From Sulfuriferula multivorans (GTDB taxonomy: Bacteria; Pseudomonadota; Gammaproteobacteria; Burkholderiales; Sulfuriferulaceae): a stretch of DNA of 48,125 nucleotides. The stretch is from positions 1 through 48,125 of the forward strand of contig NZ_BGOW01000008.1 of NCBI RefSeq assembly GCF_003851125.1, written 5' to 3'. The notes below the pieces were generated by a model, which saw nothing but the letters and a program-made list of their open reading frames with translations, did no database searches and was not told where the DNA came from. A program made the translations under genes and the position numbers. The first letter of the stretch is position 1. Every line of letters starts with the position of its first letter. Shown here in pieces: positions 42,390 through 48,125 of this stretch.

Positions 42390-43706
42390 ATGCAACCAAA
42401 AATCATTGTTCTGGACGACGACCCCACCGGCTCACAGACCGTGCATGGTTGTCTGCTGCTCACCCGCTGGGATGTAGCGACGCTCAAGCAGGGTCTGGCG
42501 GATGCTTCGCCGCTGATGTTTGTGCTCACCAACACCCGCGGGATGGGTGCCGCCGAGGCAGCGCAAATCACGCGCGAGGTATGCCACAACCTGAAGCTGG
42601 CAATGGCGGGATTTGATCGTCCGGCCCTGTTCATCAGCCGCTCCGACTCGACCCTGCGCGGTCACTATCCGGTGGAAACCGATGTGATGGCCGAAGAGCT
42701 CGGTCCGTTCGACGCGCATTTTCTGGTCCCCGCTTTTTTCGAAGGCGGGCGTTTCACTGTGGACAGCGTGCATTACCTGAAAGTGGACGGCAAGGCCGTG
42801 CCGGTGCACGAAACCGAATTCGCGCGCGATTCCGTGTTCGGCTACCGTCACAGTTTTCTACCCGACTATGTCGAAGAAAAAACCCAGGGCAGGATCAAAG
42901 CCGACGAAGTGGTGCGCTTCACCCTGGACAATATTCGCGCCGGCACGCTGGACCGATTGATGGCGCTGCAAGGGAATGCTTGCTGCGTGGTGGATGCGGA
43001 AAACCAGACCGACCTCAACCGCTTCGCCGACGACCTCGAACAGGCCGCCAGCCGGGGCAAGCGCTTCCTGTTCCGCAGCGCCGCCAGTCTGCTCACCGCG
43101 CTGGCCAAACTGCCGCCGCAACCGGTACCCGCCGAGGACATGCGGCGCTACGTCAAGGATGGCCGTCCCGGCGTGGTGGTGGTCGGTTCGCATGTCAAGA
43201 AAACCACCGAGCAACTTGCCGTGTTGCTGCAGCAAAAAGGCGTCGTTGCCGTGGAAGTCGATGTCAGCCGGATGCCGGAACAGAGCCAGGCATTGCTCCA
43301 GAAAGTGCTGGCGCAAGTTGCTCGTGCTCACCAAAGTGGCCTGACGCCGGTGATCTTCACCAGCCGGGTCGAACGCCAGTTTCCCGACCAGGCAACGCGC
43401 CTGGCGTTCGGCGAACACGTTTCCGGTTTCCTGATGGACGTAGTGCACGGTCTGCCCGCCACCATCGGTTTCATCATCAGCAAGGGCGGCATCACTTCCA
43501 ACGACATGCTGAGCAAGGGATTGGCATTGCCCACTGCGCGACTGGTGGGACAGATACTGGCCGGTTGCAGCGTGGTATTGACGCCCGCCGACCACCCGTT
43601 CCCCGAGATTCCGGTAGTGATCTTCCCCGGCAATGTGGGCGATGCCAACGCGCTGACGCAAGCCTGGCAACGCCTGGTCGCGCCAAAACCAGGTGGCAGT
43701 GAATAA
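42390..43706 (+). CDS. Four-carbon acid sugar kinase family (DUF1537)
   Basis: Kinase of 438 residues. The N-terminal signature IIVLDDDPTGSQTVHGCLLL and the later SRSDSTLRGHYPVETDVM are diagnostic for DUF1537. The C-terminal nucleotide-binding domain shows GSHVKKTTEQL and FIISKGGITSNDMLSKGL. Characterised members phosphorylate D-erythronate, D- or L-threonate, or 3-oxo-tetronate. The usual partners (PdxA2-type dehydrogenase, OtnC aldolase, OtnI isomerase) are absent from the window. Placement between the thiamine enzyme and glcDEF suggests a substrate made by that enzyme. Confidence 0.9.
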   Translation: MQPKIIVLDDDPTGSQTVHGCLLLTRWDVATLKQGLADASPLMFVLTNTRGMGAAEAAQITREVCHNLKLAMAGFDRPALFISRSDSTLRGHYPVETDVMAEELGPFDAHFLVPAFFEGGRFTVDSVHYLKVDGKAVPVHETEFARDSVFGYRHSFLPDYVEEKTQGRIKADEVVRFTLDNIRAGTLDRLMALQGNACCVVDAENQTDLNRFADDLEQAASRGKRFLFRSAASLLTALAKLPPQPVPAEDMRRYVKDGRPGVVVVGSHVKKTTEQLAVLLQQKGVVAVEVDVSRMPEQSQALLQKVLAQVARAHQSGLTPVIFTSRVERQFPDQATRLAFGEHVSGFLMDVVHGLPATIGFIISKGGITSNDMLSKGLALPTARLVGQILAGCSVVLTPADHPFPEIPVVIFPGNVGDANALTQAWQRLVAPKPGGSE

Positions 43707-43846
43707 TCGAGGGCAGTAGAATTACCTTTCCCTTCGAATCAGCCTGAAAATCGCGATTTGATCCACCTCAGGGTATCGGGATGAAAATGAGTTTTGCGGT
43801 AATTTTGTCCCTGTCTTCAACCGGCCAATAGCGTTTTCACGTAACC

Positions 43847-45301
43847 ATGATCAGCGCTTCCCTTATCCGCGATTTACAAACCTTGCTTCCCGCCTCGGCG
43901 GTGCTGTCCGTGCGTGAAGACGTAGCACCCTATGCATCGGATGGCCTGTCCGCATTTCAATGCCAGCCGGGCGTGGTGGTGCTGCCCGACACCGAGACCC
44001 AGGTCATCGCCATTTTGCGGCTGTGCCATGCGGCCGGGGTGCCGGTCATTGCGCGCGGCGCTGGCACCGGCTTGTCCGGCGGTGCACTGCCGCGCGAGGA
44101 CGCCGTGCTGCTGGGGCTGGCCAAATTCAACAAAATCCTGCATCTGGACCCGCTGGCGCGCACCATGCGCGTGCAGCCCGGCGTGCGCAATCTCGCCATT
44201 TCCGAGGCCGCTGCCCCGCACGGGCTTTACTATGCGCCGGACCCGTCCTCGCAGATTGCCTGTTCCATCGGCGGCAACGTGGCGGAAAACTCCGGCGGCG
44301 TGCATTGCCTGAAATACGGCCTCACGGTGAACAACGTCATGCGCGTGCGCGCGGTGACCATCGACGGCGAGGTGCTGGAACTCGGCGGCGAAGCGCTGGA
44401 CAGCCCGGGCTACGACCTGCTGGCACTGATGCACGGTTCGGAAGGCATGCTCGCCGTGATCACCGAAGTCACCGTCAAACTGCTCGCCAAACCGGAACGC
44501 GCGCAAGTGGTGCTGGCGGCTTTTGACCGCATCGAAACGGCGGGTGCCGCGGTGAGCGCCATCATCGCCGGCGGCATCCTGCCGGCCGGCCTGGAGATGA
44601 TGGACAAACCCGCGATCGAGGCAGCGGAGGCTTTTGTCCACGCCGGTTACCCGCTCGACGCCGCCGCCATTCTGCTGGTGGAAGTGGACGGCACCAACGA
44701 GGAGGTGTCCGACGATGTGCTGCGCGTACACGACATCCTCGCCGTCAGCGGCGCCACCGAATTTCGTACCGCCAGCAACGAGGCCGAACGTCTCAAATTC
44801 TGGGCCGGGCGCAAAAACGCTTTCCCCGCCGTAGGGCGCCTGTCGCCGGACTATTACTGCATGGACGGCACCATTCCACGCCGCGCGCTGCCCACCGTGC
44901 TGCACGGCATCGCCCTGTTGTCCGCGCAATACGGACTGCGCGTCGCCAACGTGTTTCACGCCGGCGACGGCAACCTGCATCCGCTCATCCTCTACGATGC
45001 CAACACCCCCGGCGAACTGGAAAAAACCGAAGCCTTCGGCGCAAAAATCCTCGAGCTGTGCGTCGCCCATGGCGGCACCATTACCGGCGAACACGGTGTC
45101 GGCGTGGAAAAAATCGACCAGATGTGCGTCCAGTTCCGCCCGCTCGAATTGCAGGCTTTCCACGCCGTCAAGGCCGCGTTCGACCCGCAGGGATTATTGA
45201 ACCCGGGCAAGGCCGTACCCACCCTGCACCGCTGCGCCGAACTGGGCGCGATGCACGTGCATGGCGGGCAACTGCCGCATCCTGAATTACCGCGATTCTG
45301 A
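43847..45301 (+). CDS. glcD: Glycolate oxidase FAD subunit GlcD
   Basis: FAD-linked oxidase of 484 residues that oxidises glycolate (or D-lactate) to glyoxylate. The FAD-binding domain shows ARGAGTGLSGGALPRED (about 64-82) and CSIGGNVAENSGGVHCLKYG (about 141-160). The C-terminal domain ends with the family motif FHAGDGNLHPLI and GEHGVGVEKIDQM. The start ATG has only a weak ribosome-binding site. It heads glcDEF, with 9 bases to glcE. Confidence 0.95.
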   Translation: MISASLIRDLQTLLPASAVLSVREDVAPYASDGLSAFQCQPGVVVLPDTETQVIAILRLCHAAGVPVIARGAGTGLSGGALPREDAVLLGLAKFNKILHLDPLARTMRVQPGVRNLAISEAAAPHGLYYAPDPSSQIACSIGGNVAENSGGVHCLKYGLTVNNVMRVRAVTIDGEVLELGGEALDSPGYDLLALMHGSEGMLAVITEVTVKLLAKPERAQVVLAAFDRIETAGAAVSAIIAGGILPAGLEMMDKPAIEAAEAFVHAGYPLDAAAILLVEVDGTNEEVSDDVLRVHDILAVSGATEFRTASNEAERLKFWAGRKNAFPAVGRLSPDYYCMDGTIPRRALPTVLHGIALLSAQYGLRVANVFHAGDGNLHPLILYDANTPGELEKTEAFGAKILELCVAHGGTITGEHGVGVEKIDQMCVQFRPLELQAFHAVKAAFDPQGLLNPGKAVPTLHRCAELGAMHVHGGQLPHPELPRF

Positions 45302-45310
45302 CAGGCGCCC

Positions 45311-46357
45311 ATGCAAGCAATCATTGACCAGGTACACGCCGCCATCGCCGCACAAACGCCGCTGCAAATCCGCGCCGGCGGCAGCAAGGACTGGTACGGC
45401 AATGCGCCGACCGGCCAACTGCTCGATCTTTCCGCACACAGCGGCATCGTCGAATACGAGCCGGTGGAACTGGTGCTGACCGCAAAAGCCGGCACCCCGC
45501 TGGCCGAAATCGAAGCCGTGCTCGCCGCCAACGGGCAGATGCTGTCGTTCGAGCCGCCGCATTACGGCGCACACGCCACGCTGGGCGGCACCCTGGCGTG
45601 CGGCTTCGCCGGGCCGCGCCGCGCCTTTGCCGGCAGCGCGCGCGACGCGCTGCTCGGCGTGCAGTTGCTGGATGGCCGCGGCGACGTGCTCAACTTCGGC
45701 GGCAAAGTCATCAAGAACGTCGCCGGTTATGATGTATCGCGTCTGATGGCGGGCGCCATGGGTACGCTCGGTGTGATCCTGCAAGCCTCGTTCAAAGTGC
45801 TGCCCCGCCCCGCCCAGGAGGTCACCCTGCAATTCGAGCTCGATCAGGACAACGCCATCCTCCGCATGAATCAGCTCGCCGGCCTGCCGCTGCCCATTTC
45901 CGCCGCCGCCTGGGTCGGCGGCGTGATGATGCTGCGGCTGGAAGGGAGCGGCCCGGGCATTCATGCTGCGCAAGTGAAGCTGGGCGGTGAAGTGAACCCG
46001 CACGGCGCCGCTTTCTGGCTCGCCGCACGCGAGCAAACTGCCGCGCTGTTCGGCGGCGATATGCCGCTATGGCGCCTGTCGGTGCCCGCCACCACGCCGC
46101 CCATTGACCTGCCCGGCAAACAGGCCGTCACCTGGGGTGGGGCGCAGCGCTGGCTCAAGTCCGATGTCCCGGCCGGGCACATCCGCAGCGCTGCGGCCGA
46201 GGCAGGCGGTCATGCCACGCTGTTTCGCGCGGCGGACAAATCCGCCGGCGTATTCCAGCCGCTGCCCAAAGCCATGCTTGCGCTGCACCAGCGCCTGAAA
46301 CAACAATTCGACCCGCACGGCATACTCAATCGCGGGCGACTCTACGCGGAGTTCTGA
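45311..46357 (+). CDS. glcE: Glycolate oxidase subunit GlcE
   Basis: Second FAD-domain subunit, 348 residues. It carries IRAGGSKDWYGNAP (about 20-33), TLGGTLACGFAGPRRAF (about 94-110) and VIKNVAGYDVSRLMAGAMGTLGV (about 136-158), all typical of GlcE. The C-terminus ends HGILNRGRLYAEF. It is translated between glcD and glcF with 9- and 2-base gaps and is required for activity of the three-subunit enzyme in characterised bacteria. Confidence 0.95.
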   Translation: MQAIIDQVHAAIAAQTPLQIRAGGSKDWYGNAPTGQLLDLSAHSGIVEYEPVELVLTAKAGTPLAEIEAVLAANGQMLSFEPPHYGAHATLGGTLACGFAGPRRAFAGSARDALLGVQLLDGRGDVLNFGGKVIKNVAGYDVSRLMAGAMGTLGVILQASFKVLPRPAQEVTLQFELDQDNAILRMNQLAGLPLPISAAAWVGGVMMLRLEGSGPGIHAAQVKLGGEVNPHGAAFWLAAREQTAALFGGDMPLWRLSVPATTPPIDLPGKQAVTWGGAQRWLKSDVPAGHIRSAAAEAGGHATLFRAADKSAGVFQPLPKAMLALHQRLKQQFDPHGILNRGRLYAEF

Positions 46358-46359
46358 CC

Positions 46360-47583
46360 ATGCAAACCCAGCTTGCCGATTTCATCCGCGACACGCCCGA
46401 AGGGGTTGAAGCCGAACGCATCCTGCGCAGCTGCGTGCATTGCGGTTTTTGCCTGGCCACCTGCCCCACCTATCAAATCCTCGGCGACGAACTGGATTCG
46501 CCGCGTGGGCGCATCTACCTGATGAAGCAGTATCTGGAAAGCGGTGAGGTATCAGAAAAAACCCAGCTGCACCTGGATCGCTGTCTCACCTGCCGCAATT
46601 GCGAAACCACCTGCCCGTCCGGGGTGGAATACTCGAAACTGCTGGATATCGGTCGCAACCTGATCGAAAAACAGGTTGCGCGCAGCCCGCGGGCTGCCCT
46701 GCAACGCTACGCCCTGCGTCAGGTGCTGCCGCGCCCAACCCTGTTTTCCAGCCTGCTCGCGTTGGGACACGCGGCACGCCCCTTCTTGCCCGCCAGCCTG
46801 AAATCAAAACTACCCGAGAAACAGAATTCTTCATCTCGTCCGCAAGCGCGCCATGCACGCCACATGCTGGTTCTGGAAGGCTGCGTACAGCCCGCACTGG
46901 CGCCCAACATCAACGCGGCGGCGGCGCGGCTGCTGGATAAGATCGGCATTTCGCTGGTTGCGGCAGATAAAGCCGGCTGCTGCGGCGCGGTCAGCTACCA
47001 CCTCAACGCCCGGGACGAAGGACTGGATTACATGCGCCGCAACATCGACGCGTGGTGGCCGCATATCGAGGCGGGCGCAGAAGCCATCGTGATGACCGCC
47101 TCCGGCTGCGGCGTCACAGTCAAGGAATATGGGCATTACCTGCAACACGATCCGGCCTATGCTGCTAAAGCCGCGCAGGTTTCAGCCTTGACGCGCGACC
47201 TCAGCGAAGTCTTGCTGGCCGAAGCCGAGTTGCTCAAAAGCCGGTATGTGCCGCTGCCCAAGCCGCGCGCACGCGTCGCCTTCCATGCGCCGTGCACACT
47301 GCAGCACGGCCAGAAAATCACCGGCGTGGTGGAAGCTCTGCTCACCGTGGCCGGGTTTGAGGTGATATCGGTCAGCGAGTCAAACCTGTGCTGCGGCTCG
47401 GCGGGCACCTACTCGATCCTGCAGCCGGAAATTTCCACCCAGTTGCGCGAACGTAAACTCGGCCACCTGCAGGCGCGCCAGCCCGAAGTCATTGCGACAG
47501 CCAATATCGGCTGCCTGACGCATCTGCAATCCGGCACCGCCACGCCGGTTCGGCACTGGATAGAATTGCTGGACGAAACTTAA
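46360..47583 (+). CDS. glcF: Glycolate oxidase Fe-S subunit GlcF
   Basis: Iron-sulfur subunit of 407 residues that passes electrons from GlcDE towards the quinone pool. The N-terminus has two 4Fe-4S sites (CVHCGFCLATCPTY near 26-39 and CLTCRNCETTCPSGVEY near 75-91). The C-terminal part has two CCG motifs (CCGAVSYHLNA near 207 and CCGSAGTYSILQP near 345). Length and layout are normal. It is the last gene of the operon. Confidence 0.95.
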   Translation: MQTQLADFIRDTPEGVEAERILRSCVHCGFCLATCPTYQILGDELDSPRGRIYLMKQYLESGEVSEKTQLHLDRCLTCRNCETTCPSGVEYSKLLDIGRNLIEKQVARSPRAALQRYALRQVLPRPTLFSSLLALGHAARPFLPASLKSKLPEKQNSSSRPQARHARHMLVLEGCVQPALAPNINAAAARLLDKIGISLVAADKAGCCGAVSYHLNARDEGLDYMRRNIDAWWPHIEAGAEAIVMTASGCGVTVKEYGHYLQHDPAYAAKAAQVSALTRDLSEVLLAEAELLKSRYVPLPKPRARVAFHAPCTLQHGQKITGVVEALLTVAGFEVISVSESNLCCGSAGTYSILQPEISTQLRERKLGHLQARQPEVIATANIGCLTHLQSGTATPVRHWIELLDET

Positions 47584-47686
47584 ACTGCCAGGGAACAGTT
47601 CGAGGTCTTGAGTCAACAAAGGGCGTGAAGCGTGAAGAGTCCCCAGAAAGAAGAATTATGGTGTCTGACCCTCATGGGCAGAACAC

Positions 47687-47711
47687 CCTGTCCGGGCAAA
47701 GCCCGGACAGG
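47687..47711 (+). terminator. Strong hairpin downstream of glcF
   Basis: CCTGTCCGGGC and GCCCGGACAGG form a perfect 11-base-pair stem with an AAA loop, about 100 bases after the glcF stop. No T-run follows, so it may be a weak terminator or the first stem of the structured repeat to its right. Confidence 0.45.
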
Positions 47712-47777
47712 TCAAGACAATATGAACATGCGCAACGCGCGTGACCCCACGTTCTTTGAAATTCCCCTTCTGCGCCG

Positions 47778-47997
47778 CTTCGTCCGAGCCGGGCAGGCGG
47801 GAGATTCAGGCGAGCACTGTTCGAGCTCCGCAGCAGCTTGCGGTTTGTGCAAGCTGTCAGGGCGAGTTGCGCAGCCCCCGTCTGACCGGCTCGGACGAAG
47901 GTATCCCGAAGGGACGGCACAGTGGGGTGGCCTTCTTTTGGGTTACCTTTTCTTGGCCACACAAGAAAAGGTGACTAGCCGCCGGGCTACCCCCGGC
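47778..47997. repeat. Structured multi-hairpin intergenic repeat
   Basis: CTTCGTCCGAGCCGG (47778-47792) pairs perfectly with CCGGCTCGGACGAAG (47886-47900). Inside lies CAGCTTG/CAAGCTG (47835-47857). To the right are GTTACCTTTTCTTG/CAAGAAAAGGTGAC (47942-47975, one mismatch) and GCCGGG/CCCGGC (47981-47997). No gene fits the gap 47584-48095. It looks like a dispersed, highly folded repeat of the type common in Betaproteobacteria. Confidence 0.7.
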
Positions 47998-48095
47998 AAA
48001 GCATGTTCAGGCAATTTAATCCAAGACATGACCCAATACTGTTCGGTTAACTATCTTTATGCCACACTACGCTCATCGTCTTTCTGGAGCGAGCC

Positions 48096-48125
48096 ATGGC
48101 GCGAACCAAAGCGGTATTGGGAGCG
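48096..48125 (+). CDS. Start of a possible insertion-sequence transposase (cut by window edge)
   Basis: An ATG with a GGAG ribosome-binding site opens MARTKAVLGA, the only ten codons in the window. This opening resembles the start of IS4-type transposases as I remember them. ACTGTTCGGTTAAC at about 48040-48053 could belong to the left inverted repeat of such an element. With only ten residues the assignment is weak. Confidence 0.35.
   Translation, partial: MARTKAVLGA

Noticed and set aside
43874-45163. Minus-strand open frame of 429 codons
   Set aside because: It is antisense to glcD and its translation is His/Gly/Gln-rich without domains.
47672-47962. Minus-strand open frame of 96 codons after glcF
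   Set aside because: It spans the structured repeat, lacks a good ribosome-binding site and looks like a chance frame of the repeat.

Overview
The window looks like a chromosomal segment of a Betaproteobacterium, probably of the Nitrosomonadales/Burkholderiales type. This is inferred from the protein families, the GC-rich coding bias and the operon contents; no rRNA gene or other firm taxonomic marker is present. It has four parts: the end of an integrated island, a sulfur/redox gene cluster, a signalling and cell-wall interlude, and a long carboxylic-acid utilisation region. The right edge runs into a structured repeat and what appears to be the start of an insertion sequence.

Positions 1-5516 are island DNA. 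All genes are on the minus strand: four unrecognised genes (one a lipoprotein), a HigBA toxin-antitoxin pair whose toxin is frameshifted, and a P4-type tyrosine integrase. Next to the integrase lies a 39-bp copy of the 3' half of a tRNA-Phe gene. A second identical copy lies about 1 kb further on. The 1 kb between them holds one gene with a HEPN-like R-x4-H motif, cut short by an in-frame TGA. The intact tRNA-Phe gene is not in the window and should lie to its left.

Positions 5749-18080 hold eleven minus-strand genes. In transcription order they encode a GntR/UTRA regulator, an AprA-like flavoprotein, a small AprB-like ferredoxin, a HEAT-repeat protein, a seven-iron ferredoxin, an SsuA/TauA-type binding protein with an apparent NosL-like C-terminal domain, its permease and ATPase, a 1186-residue protein that looks like a fusion of the two subunits of Nfn (GltD-like plus PyrK-like), a DUF971 protein and a TauE/SafE anion exporter. 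Together they suggest import of a sulfonate-like compound, its conversion by an AprAB-like enzyme fed by ferredoxin and NAD(P)H, and export of a sulfur oxyanion. I know of no described system with this set of parts, and it is the best candidate here for a new one.

Positions 18564-25337 hold a probable two-component pair (HDOD-GAF-histidine kinase and REC-PAS-GGDEF-EAL), a PBP7-type endopeptidase, a small unknown gene and an IclR regulator.

Positions 25512-47583 are on the plus strand and look dedicated to small hydroxy acids. They encode LutABC, a Liv-type ABC transporter with a fused permease-ATPase, an MFS carrier, CoA-acylating semialdehyde dehydrogenase MmsA, an AEC carrier, tartronate semialdehyde reductase, a D-2-hydroxyacid dehydrogenase, an unusual transketolase/phosphoketolase-like enzyme, a DUF1537 four-carbon acid sugar kinase, and glycolate oxidase GlcDEF. 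No glyoxylate carboligase is present. The thiamine enzyme and kinase could form an alternative route for glyoxylate, for example through 3-oxo-tetronate, but this is inference. Several long inverted or direct repeats sit between these genes.
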